Part shown: in pieces, positions 1 through 7,896 of the stretch
Position numbering within the stretch: the stretch's first letter is position 1
How the letters are laid out: each line of letters begins with the position of its first letter
Assembly (NCBI GenBank): GCA_002336895.1
Contig: DDFC01000027.1
Location: 1-64,000, forward strand
Direction of reading: 5' to 3'
DNA from: Verrucomicrobiaceae bacterium UBA1938
GTDB lineage: Bacteria; Verrucomicrobiota; Verrucomicrobiia; Verrucomicrobiales; Verrucomicrobiaceae
Length of the DNA: 64,000 nt
Program-made: the position numbers and the translations under genes
Notes under the pieces: generated by a model
What the model was told of the DNA's origin: nothing
What the model saw: only the letters and a program-made list of their open reading frames with translations
Database searches by the model: none

Positions 1-154
1 TTGTTTCGCCACAGCATCTGCAACGACGCACCGCAAACACCTCGGCGCGACTGCACAAACTTCAAGCACGGCCACATAGACGCCGCCACGCGGCCACACC
101 GGGGTTTAAAAACACCCGTATTGGTTCAACTCAAGATGGCCATCCAAGACGTGA

Positions 155-366
155 ACATGCCACGCTGAAAACAGCTCAGAGGCAGATGCCTACCGGGAAG
201 ATCATCTCGATCCCCACACCTGCAGCTTGCTTTGAATGGTGCGTGAACATCGCGCAATGCAGAAGCATGTGGAATCGGATGATCCCGCTCCTCCAGAACA
301 CTGCGCGTGGCATGAAATGATGACCCCACAAGCACAGACCCGCTTTCCAACCGGGGCTTGGTGTCA
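155..366 (+). repeat. MITE-like intergenic repeat, decayed copy F
   Basis: This is a degraded member of the repeat family best seen at 45221-45486. Its left end (about 155-184) contains CTGAAAACAGCTCAGAGG. Core 1 (194-224) has GATCATCTCGATCCCCACAC followed by CTGCAG, matching core 1 of the 45.2 kb copy. Core 2 (270-299) has GATGATCCCGCTCCTCCAGA. The right end (334-366) has CAGACCCGCTTTCC then TTGGTGTCA. The last three bases are the stop codon of the minus-strand gene that follows. In bases 1-154 I see no supportable gene: frame 1 is open to 174 but has no recognisable protein. Confidence 0.6.
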
Positions 367-867
367 CTTGCGCTCCAAAAATAGCACAAAAATCAAGCGC
401 CCTTCCTTCCACGGCGGTCCGCCAATGAAAAGGGGGCTGTTTTTACGCAGAACGGCATCGCTTTTGACGAGAACCTGCTGCTGACGCCAGACCTGCAGGT
501 GGAGATTGACGCCGTTGTTGTCAGAAGCCGGGCCTTTGGAGTCGATCTTCATGAAGAGATCCCTCGATGGGACCACCCAGGATTCATATTCGCGGAAGAT
601 GTCCTGCCGGTGCTGGCCCAGAATTTCGAAATGCTTGAAGGGAAACACTTTGGCCAGGCGCTCATTGAGTCTGGGCAGGTCCGTGTGCGCTTCACCCGTG
701 GCCCCGGTGAGTTGCTCGGCATTGTTGGTGGCAAAGATGAGCGCACCCCAGACGTGGCCGTCCGTCGCGTGTTTCGCAGACGACACGACCAACGGAGCTG
801 CATTCTCCTGGGCTGCGGCAGATGCCACGCCTAGAAGCAGGATCAGTGCTTTCAGAAAGATCTTCAT
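364..867 (-). CDS. Hypothetical secreted protein of a sigma/anti-sigma operon
   Basis: A 167-residue protein with an N-terminal signal peptide (MKIFLKALILLLGVASAAAQ, probable cleavage after Ala). I do not recognise the mature domain; it has no cysteine and no obvious repeats or membrane segments. Its start codon overlaps the stop of the anti-sigma gene upstream (864-867), so it is the third gene of an operon sigma, anti-sigma, secreted protein, and it may act in the envelope response that the sigma factor controls (inference). The stop codon TGA coincides with the right end of repeat copy F. Confidence 0.7.
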   Translation of the reverse strand: MKIFLKALILLLGVASAAAQENAAPLVVSSAKHATDGHVWGALIFATNNAEQLTGATGEAHTDLPRLNERLAKVFPFKHFEILGQHRQDIFREYESWVVPSRDLFMKIDSKGPASDNNGVNLHLQVWRQQQVLVKSDAVLRKNSPLFIGGPPWKEGRLIFVLFLERK

Positions 868-1511
868 CCTTCAGGGGAAAGGAGGGGATTACCCAGGGCA
901 TCGCGGGAAATCATGAGCACGGCGGCACCTTTGTCATCGTACATGGTGGTGGAGGCCAGTTCGGGTTCCACCTCGCTGCGCCGAATGTTGACTCCGCTGA
1001 TCTTGCGGTCGGCAGGCATGGCGTCGAGACCGTCGAGCATCAGCACGGTGGCGTCAGCATTCTGGTCGTGGTAGGTGCGCGCCTGTACATGGGTGTTTGG
1101 GGTGTAGGAGCTGAGAATCATGCTGCCAGTGGAGCCACTGCCAGCCGGATTCATCACCAAAAAGCAAAGCACCGCCAGTGCGGCAGCCCCGGCCAGTGCA
1201 AACCAAGGCTGCCGAAACCACTGCATCAGCTGAGCGCTCCAACTGGGGGTGGTGGTGCGGGCGCGTGCATCATCGAGTGCCATTTGGGTGATGCGCACAC
1301 CGATCTGGGTGTTGAAGTAATCAGCGTGTGGCACCCGCATTTCGGCGGGCATGTGGGCTCGGAGGGTGTCGCTCAGGGCACGCATCTTCCGGGCTTCAGT
1401 TGAGAGCGCAGGGTCTTGTTTGAGGCGTTCCTCAAACCGGGCGCGTTCTGTTTCGTTCATCTCGCCATCAATCCAGCGGATGAGTTCATGATCATCAGTG
1501 GGAGTTTTCAT
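864..1511 (-). CDS. Anti-sigma factor, single-pass membrane protein
   Basis: A 215-residue protein. The N-terminal ~60 residues (DHELIRWIDGEMNETERARF) look like the cytoplasmic sigma-binding helix of anti-sigma factors. One hydrophobic segment at about 103-121 (WFALAGAAALAVLCFLVM) is followed by a C-terminal domain expected outside the membrane. The start at 1511 is chosen because it gives the usual short overlap (17 bases) with the sigma gene; an upstream in-frame start at 1550 would lie far inside that gene. It is predicted to hold the ECF sigma factor inactive. No classic zinc-binding HxxxCxxC motif is visible, so it may not be a ZAS-type anti-sigma. Confidence 0.85.
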   Translation of the reverse strand: MKTPTDDHELIRWIDGEMNETERARFEERLKQDPALSTEARKMRALSDTLRAHMPAEMRVPHADYFNTQIGVRITQMALDDARARTTTPSWSAQLMQWFRQPWFALAGAAALAVLCFLVMNPAGSGSTGSMILSSYTPNTHVQARTYHDQNADATVLMLDGLDAMPADRKISGVNIRRSEVEPELASTTMYDDKGAAVLMISRDALGNPLLSPEG

Positions 1512-2106
1512 AAACGTCGTGGAGGAGTTCCTGAAGTTTTTTGCGGGCATAGAACAGCCGTGACATCACCGTGCCGAGAGAGCAGGGGATGAGGGCGGCT
1601 ATTTCTTCGTAGGCCAGTCCTTCCACCTCGCGGAGGACGATGACCTGGCGGTGTTCGGGGGAAAGTTTGGCAATCGCCTCATGGATGCGGCTGCCGAGCT
1701 CGGCATTGGTCAGGGCGGCGTCCGGGGCCAGATCTCCTCTGGGGGCAGCCTCGGCGCCTACAGCCACGCGGTGCTCGGAGCGCTCATCATCAAATTCACC
1801 ATCGCCCTGGATTTTCTTTTTTCGCAGCCAGTCGTAGCACACGTTGTGGGCTATCCGGTACAGCCAGGTGTAGAACCCCGCATCATGCTTGAACGTGGGC
1901 AGGGCTCGCCAGGCCTTGATGAAGGCCTCCTGGGCGAGGTCCCAGGCCTCGGTTTCGTTCTGGATGAGGTGGTAAGTCATGGCGTAGATCCTCCCACGAT
2001 AGCGAGTGACGAGGGCGTCAAAGGCTCGCGTGTCGCCACCTTGGCTGCGTTTGACCAAGTCGATGTCAGAGACTTCGCCAGGATCAGTCGCGGCTGCGGC
2101 AGGCAT
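1495..2106 (-). CDS. ECF-type RNA polymerase sigma factor
   Basis: A 203-residue sigma-70 family ECF factor. Region 2 lies at about residues 20-95 (FDALVTRYRGRIYAMTYHLI, then AQEAFIKAWRALPTF and TWLYRIAHNVCYDWLRKK). A linker rich in acidic and alanine residues follows. Region 4 is at about 135-195 (LSPEHRQVIVLREVEGLAYE, then GTVMSRLFYARKKL, the helix-turn-helix that reads the -35 element). It is followed by an overlapping anti-sigma gene, the usual arrangement for an envelope-stress or cell-surface regulon. It probably controls its own operon, but no promoter was resolved. Confidence 0.93.
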   Translation of the reverse strand: MPAAAATDPGEVSDIDLVKRSQGGDTRAFDALVTRYRGRIYAMTYHLIQNETEAWDLAQEAFIKAWRALPTFKHDAGFYTWLYRIAHNVCYDWLRKKKIQGDGEFDDERSEHRVAVGAEAAPRGDLAPDAALTNAELGSRIHEAIAKLSPEHRQVIVLREVEGLAYEEIAALIPCSLGTVMSRLFYARKKLQELLHDVYENSH

Positions 2107-2200
2107 GGATTTGTGATGGCAGAGGATTGGACGGCCTAGACTGGAAGAAAATTCAGGGCGAAGCGCGATTTTGAGTCATAAAAGCTCGCCGGGAGTAGCA

Positions 2201-2701
2201 TCACGGAATCTTCAGGGACTGTCCAGGACGGATCAGGTCTCCGCTCATGCCGTTGGCAGCCTTGATCTTGGCCACAGAAGTGCCTTTTTTACGGGCAATG
2301 GCGGAAAGCGTGTCCCCCTTGGCGACAGTGTAGCGGCTGCCAGTTGACTTTTTCGCGCTGGATTTCGTGGGTGTGGTCTTCTTTTTGGCAGAGCTGCTGG
2401 AGGCGACAGTCTTCTTGGTGCTGGACGACTTGCTGCTGCCAGAGCTGGCCGGAGGCGACTTCTTTGAGCTGCTGAAGGCGTAGGGATTGGGCGGCTCGGG
2501 ATCTGCTGGCAGTGTGGTGGAGGCCGGTGGCGTCTGGTAGCTAGGCGTGGCACGGCCTCCCTGGCCAGGGTAGGGGTTGTAGTGGCCGTCGCTGTTGTAG
2601 TTGGAGGCGTAGGGATCACTGCTGCTGGATTTCTTCATGTTTTCACAGGAAGCCAGGGCGAGGCAGGCGAGGGACAGCGCGATGGAACGAAGGGCGGTCA
2701 T
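2201..2701 (-). CDS. LysM-domain lipoprotein
   Basis: A 166-residue exported lipoprotein. The N-terminus MTALRSIALSLACLALASC is a lipoprotein signal with a lipobox (LASC, Cys19). A low-complexity Ser/Pro/Lys linker follows (about 25-120; many Ser-Ser-Lys and Lys-Lys-Thr runs). A single C-terminal LysM domain (about 122-166, YTVAKGDTLSAIARKKGTSV, ending in RPGQSLKIP) should bind peptidoglycan. The start at 2701 is chosen over the longer frame from 2950 because only the former begins with a signal peptide. It is likely an outer-membrane-anchored wall-binding protein. Confidence 0.85.
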   Translation of the reverse strand: MTALRSIALSLACLALASCENMKKSSSSDPYASNYNSDGHYNPYPGQGGRATPSYQTPPASTTLPADPEPPNPYAFSSSKKSPPASSGSSKSSSTKKTVASSSSAKKKTTPTKSSAKKSTGSRYTVAKGDTLSAIARKKGTSVAKIKAANGMSGDLIRPGQSLKIP

Positions 2702-2933
2702 GATGAGGGGTATGATTCCGGCCTGCAAACCTCCGAGGGAAGAGACCTGGCAGTAGAATGAAATCTGGCGCACCCTTTTCAATGCTAATTTTGCCGTGGC
2801 AGCGCCTGTGCTGCGATTTCCGCAGGTCCGCGCAATAGGGGGCAGGGATGCGGCGTTGTGCCCACTGAGGGAAATCTTCCGACACAGACCTTGCCAATTC
2901 GCCCGCCATTCCCTAGCTTCGCGTCCCCACCCC

Positions 2934-3785
2934 ATGAAAATCGGATTCAATCTACTGCTCTATTCCGGCCACATCACCGAGGCGAACTACCCAGTCATCG
3001 AAAAACTCAAGGCCACCGGCTACGATGGAGTCGAGGTTCCGATCTTTGATGTCAGCAATCCTGCGCACTTCAAAGGCATCGGCCAGGTGCTGAAGGACAA
3101 CGGCTTGGAATGCACCGCCGTGACCGTGCTGCCAGACGAGGCGCACAACGCCATCAGCCCCGTGGCGGCAAACCGCCAGGGGGCCATCGACCACCTCAAA
3201 CGCGTGATCGAGTGCGCACACAATGCCGGCGTGCAGACTCTGGTGGGTCCCTACTACCAGGTGCTGGGCCAGTTTACCGGCGCCTTCCCCTCTGAAGCTG
3301 AGCTTGCAGGCGCTGCGGAAGTGCACCGCGCCATCGCCCCCGTCGCAGAAGCCGCTGGCGTGAAGTGCGCCATCGAGGCGCTGAACCGCTTTGAAGCTCA
3401 CCTGCTCAACACCATGGAGCAGGCCGCCGCCTATGTGAAGCGTGTGGACCATCCGAACTTCGGCACGATGTACGACACCTTCCATGCGAACATCGAGGAG
3501 AAGAACCCCATCGCCGCCATCGACACCGTCTTTGCCTCCGGCAAGCTCAACCACGTGCACATTTCTGAAAACGACCGCGGCACCCCCGGCCGTGGCCACA
3601 TCAATATCGTGGAGCAGATCAAGCACCTGAAGAAGATCGGTTACGATGGCTGGATGACCATTGAGGCCTTTGGCAGCGCCCTGCCGGACCTCGCCGCCGC
3701 CACACGTGTCTGGCGCGATTTCTTCCCCAACACCGAACAAGTTTACACCGAAGGCTTCGCGCTCATCAAAAACGCGCTGGCCTGA
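2934..3785 (+). CDS. Sugar phosphate isomerase/epimerase (D-tagatose 3-epimerase-like TIM barrel)
   Basis: A 283-residue cytoplasmic TIM-barrel protein of the xylose-isomerase-like/AP-endonuclease-2 superfamily. The divalent-metal ligands of the ketose 3-epimerase group can be read in order: Glu148 (IEALNRFE), Asp181 (YDTFHANIEEK), His207 (HVHISENDRG) and Glu244 (TIEAFG). The 33- and 26-residue spacings fit those recalled for D-tagatose 3-epimerase. The start at 2934 matches the conserved MKIGFNLLLY beginning; longer frames add an unrelated leader. It lies 31 bases before a Gfo/Idh oxidoreductase, suggesting joint catabolism of a modified sugar or polyol. Substrate is unknown; hydroxypyruvate isomerase-like activity is an alternative. 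Confidence 0.85.
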   Translation: MKIGFNLLLYSGHITEANYPVIEKLKATGYDGVEVPIFDVSNPAHFKGIGQVLKDNGLECTAVTVLPDEAHNAISPVAANRQGAIDHLKRVIECAHNAGVQTLVGPYYQVLGQFTGAFPSEAELAGAAEVHRAIAPVAEAAGVKCAIEALNRFEAHLLNTMEQAAAYVKRVDHPNFGTMYDTFHANIEEKNPIAAIDTVFASGKLNHVHISENDRGTPGRGHINIVEQIKHLKKIGYDGWMTIEAFGSALPDLAAATRVWRDFFPNTEQVYTEGFALIKNALA

Positions 3786-3816
3786 GTTCAGCCCACCTCA
3801 AACCATTCATCTCATC

Positions 3817-5187
3817 ATGAACACACCGACCACCACCCCCGCTGCGGCCACGTCCCGCCGCCAGTTTATCGGCACCACCGCCGCCGCCAGTGCGCTGACC
3901 GTCGCCCAGTCCGCCTGGGCCGCTGGCAGCGATGAAATCAAAATCGGCCTCATCGGTTGCGGTGGCCGTGGCACCGGCGCCGCCGGCCAGGCTCTCAGCA
4001 CCAATCAGCAGGGCATCACGCTGCACGCCGTGGCCGACGCCTTCAAAGAAAAGGCCGACGGTGCTCTGAGCAACCTGCGCAACAAAGTCCCCGACAAGGT
4101 CAAGGTGGACGACTCCCGTATCTTTGCCGGCACAGACGCCTACAAGAAAGTCATTGACTGCTGCGACCTCGTCATCCTCACCACCCCTCCCGGCTTCCGC
4201 CCGTATCATTTCGAGGCTGCGGTGAACGCCGGCAAAAACATCTTCATGGAAAAGCCCGTGGCCGTGGACGCCCCCGGCGTGCGCAAGGTGCTGGAGATGG
4301 CCAAGGTGGCTGATGAGAAGAACCTCAAGGTCGTCGTCGGCCTGCAGCGTCGCTACCAGAACTGCTACAAGGACGCCCTCACCCAGGTGAAAGAGCAGGG
4401 CATCATCGGCGACATCGTCTCCGGCCAGGTCTACTGGAACGGCGGCGGCATCTGGTTCCGTGACAAGCGCCCCGACCAGTCCGAACTCATGTACCAGATC
4501 AACAACTGGTACTTCTTCACCTGGCTGTGCGGAGACCACATCAACGAGCAGCACATTCACAACATCGACGTGGCCAACTGGTTCATCGGCGGCCACCCCG
4601 TCAGTGCCGCAGGCATGGGCGGTCGTATGCAGCGCGTGGACAAGAAGTTCGGCCAGATCTATGACCACCACTACGTGGAGTACACCTATGAAAACGGCGT
4701 GCGCGTGAACAGCCAGTGCCGCCACCAGTCCGGCGTGAGCAATGCCGTGCGCGAAGAATTCACCGGCACCAAGGGCAAGATCTACCTCGACAACAGCGGC
4801 CGCTGCTACGCCAACGACCACAAGGGCAACACCATCTGGAAGTACCGCCCCGGTGGCAAAGACGGTGGTGCAGCCAAAGGCGGTGCCAAGAAGCTGGATC
4901 CGGATCCGTACCAGACCGAGCACGACACCCTGCAGGCCGCCATCCGCGAGAACAAGCCGCTGAACAACGCCTACTATGGTGCCGAGTCCACCATGACCGC
5001 CATCATGGGCCGCATGGCCACCTACTCCGGCAAAGAGCTGAAGTGGGAAGACGTGCTGAACTCCAAGGTGCAGCACATGCCCAATATCATCACCCCCGAG
5101 TCCGAGCCCCCGGTGAAGCCGGACGCAGACGGCTGGTACCCCATCGCCATCCCCGGCAAGGACATCCCCGGCGCCCCGGTGGTGTGA
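3817..5187 (+). CDS. Gfo/Idh/MocA family oxidoreductase, TAT-exported
   Basis: A 456-residue NAD(P)-dependent oxidoreductase. A twin-arginine signal (SRRQFIGTTAAASALTVAQS) ends near AWA. The Rossmann fold begins KIGLIGCGGRGTGAAGQA, and the conserved EKP motif of the family is present (NIFMEKPVAVDAP). The C-terminal alpha/beta domain includes GDHINEQHIHNIDVANWFIG, the usual catalytic His region. Export suggests action on sugars outside the cytoplasm with tightly bound cofactor, as in glucose-fructose oxidoreductase. It follows a sugar epimerase in the same direction and is closed by a strong terminator, so the two probably form one transcription unit. Such proteins are very abundant in Planctomycetes and Verrucomicrobia. 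Confidence 0.92.
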   Translation: MNTPTTTPAAATSRRQFIGTTAAASALTVAQSAWAAGSDEIKIGLIGCGGRGTGAAGQALSTNQQGITLHAVADAFKEKADGALSNLRNKVPDKVKVDDSRIFAGTDAYKKVIDCCDLVILTTPPGFRPYHFEAAVNAGKNIFMEKPVAVDAPGVRKVLEMAKVADEKNLKVVVGLQRRYQNCYKDALTQVKEQGIIGDIVSGQVYWNGGGIWFRDKRPDQSELMYQINNWYFFTWLCGDHINEQHIHNIDVANWFIGGHPVSAAGMGGRMQRVDKKFGQIYDHHYVEYTYENGVRVNSQCRHQSGVSNAVREEFTGTKGKIYLDNSGRCYANDHKGNTIWKYRPGGKDGGAAKGGAKKLDPDPYQTEHDTLQAAIRENKPLNNAYYGAESTMTAIMGRMATYSGKELKWEDVLNSKVQHMPNIITPESEPPVKPDADGWYPIAIPGKDIPGAPVV

Positions 5188-5214
5188 TGCGACTAGCGTT
5201 TGAGTGAATCCACG

Positions 5215-5248
5215 GCCCCGGCTGCAGAGATGCAGCCGGGGCTTTTTT
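5215..5248 (+). terminator. Rho-independent terminator
   Basis: A perfect 12-bp stem (GCCCCGGCTGCA / TGCAGCCGGGGC) with a GAGA loop is followed by six T residues, 28 bases after the oxidoreductase stop. It ends the epimerase-oxidoreductase unit and separates it from the lactonase gene. Confidence 0.95.
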
Positions 5249-5313
5249 ATGAAACACAGCACGACGAAAGCCTTGCCACTCCCGCGTTCCATTCGCTACA
5301 ACCACACCACGCC

Positions 5314-6432
5314 ATGAACACCAGCCGCCGCACCTTCCTGACCAGTTTTGCCGTCTCCGCCGCCACCACGACCCTGCTCTCCCGCGACTGGTCGGGTCAG
5401 ACACCAGAACGTTACCCTGACCCCGATGTCATCGTGCTCGAGCCAGAGTTTGAAAAACTGATTCAGGGAAACTCTCCCATCCGCCGCCTGCACACCGGCA
5501 TGCTCTGGGCTGAGGGCCCGGCCTGGAATGGTGCCGGCAACTACCTCGTGTGGAGCGACATCCCGAACAATGCACAGATGCGCTACCTCCCCGAAGACGG
5601 CCACGTCTCCGTCATGCGCAACAACGCCAACAACAGCAACGGCAACACCTTCGATCTCCAGGGCCGCCAGATCTCCTTTGAGCACGCCACGCGCCGCGTG
5701 GTACGCTATGAGCTGGACGGCAGCATCACCGTGCTCGCGGACAAGTTTGACGGCAAACCGCTCAATGCTCCAAACGATGGCGCGGTACATGCAGACGGCT
5801 CCATCTGGTTCACCGATCCCGGCTACGGCAGCATGATGGACTACGAAGGAAACAAAGGGCAGCTCTTCCTCAAAGAATCCGTCTATCGCATCGATCCCAG
5901 CGGTGAGATCACCAAGATCACGGAGGATTTGGAGAAGCCGAACGGGTTATGTTTTTCGCCGGACTATAAGAAGGTGTACATCGCTGATACAGGGGTGCCG
6001 AAGAGCATTCGTGTCTATGATGTGGACGGGAAGACGGTGAAGAACGGGAAAGACTTTGTGCACATGCCCAAAGGATTGACCTTGAATCACACCACCTCGG
6101 GCTGGCAGGTCCGGGTGATGCGCGGTGATAAAGGGGGAGAAGTGGTGGCGTCAGGTTCTGGAATTCCGGTGCCTAACATCCAGAAAGGCGGGTCAGACGG
6201 CATTCGCTGTGACATTGAGGGCAATCTTTGGGCCAGCGCCGGATGGGTTGGCGATGGCTTTGACGGCGTGCACGTCTTCAATCCTGAAGGGAAACGCATT
6301 GGAATGATCAAACTACCTGAAACGGCGAGCAATCTCTGCTTTGGCGGCCCCAAGAGAAACCGCCTTTTTATCACTGCCTCGCAGAGCCTCTACTCACTGC
6401 ACGTGAACACACGTGGCGCGCATCATTGCTAA
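5314..6432 (+). CDS. SMP-30/gluconolactonase family protein, TAT-exported
   Basis: A 372-residue secreted six-bladed beta-propeller. It has a TAT-like signal (SRRTFLTSFAVSAATTTLLS). The family core follows: LWAEGPAW near residue 70 supplies the first metal-binding Glu, then NAPNDGAVHADGSIWFTDP and EKPNGLCFSPDYKKVYIADT supply Asn and Asp ligands. Predicted to hydrolyse a sugar lactone in the periplasm, consistent with the sugar oxidoreductase just upstream. The start at 5314 is the first ATG giving a proper signal peptide; the longer frame runs through the terminator. Codon choice changes from about 5930 onward: it becomes less GC-rich at third positions (AAC GGG TTA TGT TTT TCG) than in the first half. 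Confidence 0.9.
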   Translation: MNTSRRTFLTSFAVSAATTTLLSRDWSGQTPERYPDPDVIVLEPEFEKLIQGNSPIRRLHTGMLWAEGPAWNGAGNYLVWSDIPNNAQMRYLPEDGHVSVMRNNANNSNGNTFDLQGRQISFEHATRRVVRYELDGSITVLADKFDGKPLNAPNDGAVHADGSIWFTDPGYGSMMDYEGNKGQLFLKESVYRIDPSGEITKITEDLEKPNGLCFSPDYKKVYIADTGVPKSIRVYDVDGKTVKNGKDFVHMPKGLTLNHTTSGWQVRVMRGDKGGEVVASGSGIPVPNIQKGGSDGIRCDIEGNLWASAGWVGDGFDGVHVFNPEGKRIGMIKLPETASNLCFGGPKRNRLFITASQSLYSLHVNTRGAHHC

Positions 6433-6578
6433 GGCGCATACGAAAGAGTTGTGGTTTTACGGTCCTTGTCGCAGCACTCACATGATAAAACGAATGACGT
6501 GATTTCGGCTTCGTGTCAGTGCATGGGCTGCTTAGACCCGGTTACGTCGCATCGGCTGATCGACCCTAAACCCCGCGC

Positions 6579-7775
6579 TCATCGCGTCACCGCCAGCTCC
6601 ACATCCTTGGCACCTTCGGGGATGTCCAGGCTCCAGTCTCCTGCACCGGGCTTCTGCTCCTTGGTGGTGACGGTGCCATCGGCGCTCTCCAGCCCGGGCA
6701 CATCGGCGGCGCTGTAGCTCACGGTCAGCTTCACTTTGCCCACGATAGGGCCGGTTTTCTCATCGAGTTTGAACCTGCCGCCCATCACGCGGGCGCAGGC
6801 TACGGGTGCAGAGGAATCGTCTGAGGCGAAGATGACGCTGCCCCAGCTCACGGGCTTGCCGTTCACGCTGACCTTGCCGTTGATGGCGGTGCGTTTCATG
6901 GGCTTGAGAAAGCCCTGGTTCCGCAGCCAGTCACGCAGATGCATGCTCCAGGTGCCGAGCACCGGATCGCCCAGAAACAGGCCCACGCCATGCGGGCCGG
7001 GGCGGTAGATGTGCAGCTCGGCAGGCACTTTGTTTTTGCGGCAGGCGAGGTAGAAGGCCACGGCGTTTTCCGCAGGCACCACGGTATCCTCGTCGGTCTG
7101 GAAGATGAAGATGGGGGGCGTGCTGGCCGTCACGCGCGTTTCGGTGCTCACATGCTTGGCCAGCTCGTCGTTGTCGTTCGGCCCCAGCAGGTTTTTGCGC
7201 GAGCCCTTGTGGCCGTAGTCCTCGATCATCGAGATCACGGGGTAAGTCGGCGCAGCCACATCGGGCCGGGCGCTGACCTGATCAATGGCGTCATTCGTCA
7301 TGCCTGCGGGCTTTTCATCAAACATCGTCGCCGCCATGGAGGTCAGATGCCCGCCTGCAGAAAAGCCGATGATGCCAATGCGGTTCGGGTCGATGCCGTA
7401 CTCCTTGGCATTCGCCCGCACATGGCGGATGGCTCGCTGCACATCGATGAGCTGCGTGGGAAAGTGGTAGCCCTGGCTGCCGAGACGGTAGTGCAGCACA
7501 AAGGCGGAAACGCCCAGGCCATTGAACCACTTGGCCACCTGTACGCCCTCATGATCCGCCGCCAGCCCGCCGTAGCCACCTCCAGGGCACACCACAAAGG
7601 CCGCGCCATTCGCCTTGTCCTTGGCCGCGGACCACACGTTGATGAAGGGCTGGTCCTTGTCCTCATTACCCTTCGCGCCAGGAGCACCCTCAGGCCAGAG
7701 CTTGACCTTCGTCGGCTCGGCGTGGGCGAGGGAAGTGAAAAGAAACGACAGTATTAGCAAGATCAGCGGCTTCAT
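6579..7775 (-). CDS. Secreted alpha/beta hydrolase (esterase/lipase-like) with C-terminal beta domain
   Basis: A 398-residue exported hydrolase. The signal peptide is MKPLILLILSFLFTSLAHA. The oxyanion-hole motif CPGGGYGGLAADHEG and nucleophile elbow GFSAGGH (Ser at about 145) are those of BD-FAE/acetyl-xylan-esterase-like enzymes. A likely Asp (FQTDEDTVVPAENA) and His (PGPHGVGL) complete the triad. About 105 C-terminal residues (INGKVSVNGKPVSWGSVIF onward) resemble the carboxypeptidase-regulatory-like beta domains common in Planctomycete/Verrucomicrobia proteins. Likely removes acetyl or other ester groups from plant polysaccharides. The start at 7775 gives the clean signal peptide; an alternative start 18 bases upstream does not. 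Confidence 0.88.
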   Translation of the reverse strand: MKPLILLILSFLFTSLAHAEPTKVKLWPEGAPGAKGNEDKDQPFINVWSAAKDKANGAAFVVCPGGGYGGLAADHEGVQVAKWFNGLGVSAFVLHYRLGSQGYHFPTQLIDVQRAIRHVRANAKEYGIDPNRIGIIGFSAGGHLTSMAATMFDEKPAGMTNDAIDQVSARPDVAAPTYPVISMIEDYGHKGSRKNLLGPNDNDELAKHVSTETRVTASTPPIFIFQTDEDTVVPAENAVAFYLACRKNKVPAELHIYRPGPHGVGLFLGDPVLGTWSMHLRDWLRNQGFLKPMKRTAINGKVSVNGKPVSWGSVIFASDDSSAPVACARVMGGRFKLDEKTGPIVGKVKLTVSYSAADVPGLESADGTVTTKEQKPGAGDWSLDIPEGAKDVELAVTR

Positions 7776-7896
7776 GGTTCGGCAAGAAGCCAAGCAGAGC
7801 CGTCACTGCAACCATTCCTCTTCATTCCATTCCGGCAACGGCATACGGAAAATGCTGTTGCCCACCCTGAGCAGAAGCCTAGCATGCGGTGCGCGC

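Noticed and set aside
1..174. C-terminal end of a plus-strand gene entering the window
   Set aside because: Frame 1 is open to 174, but the translation shows no recognisable protein and its last part runs into the decayed repeat.
3766..5292. Long minus-strand open frame opposite the Gfo/Idh gene
   Set aside because: Val/Gly/Ala/His-rich translation with no family features; it runs through the strong terminator. Shadow frame.
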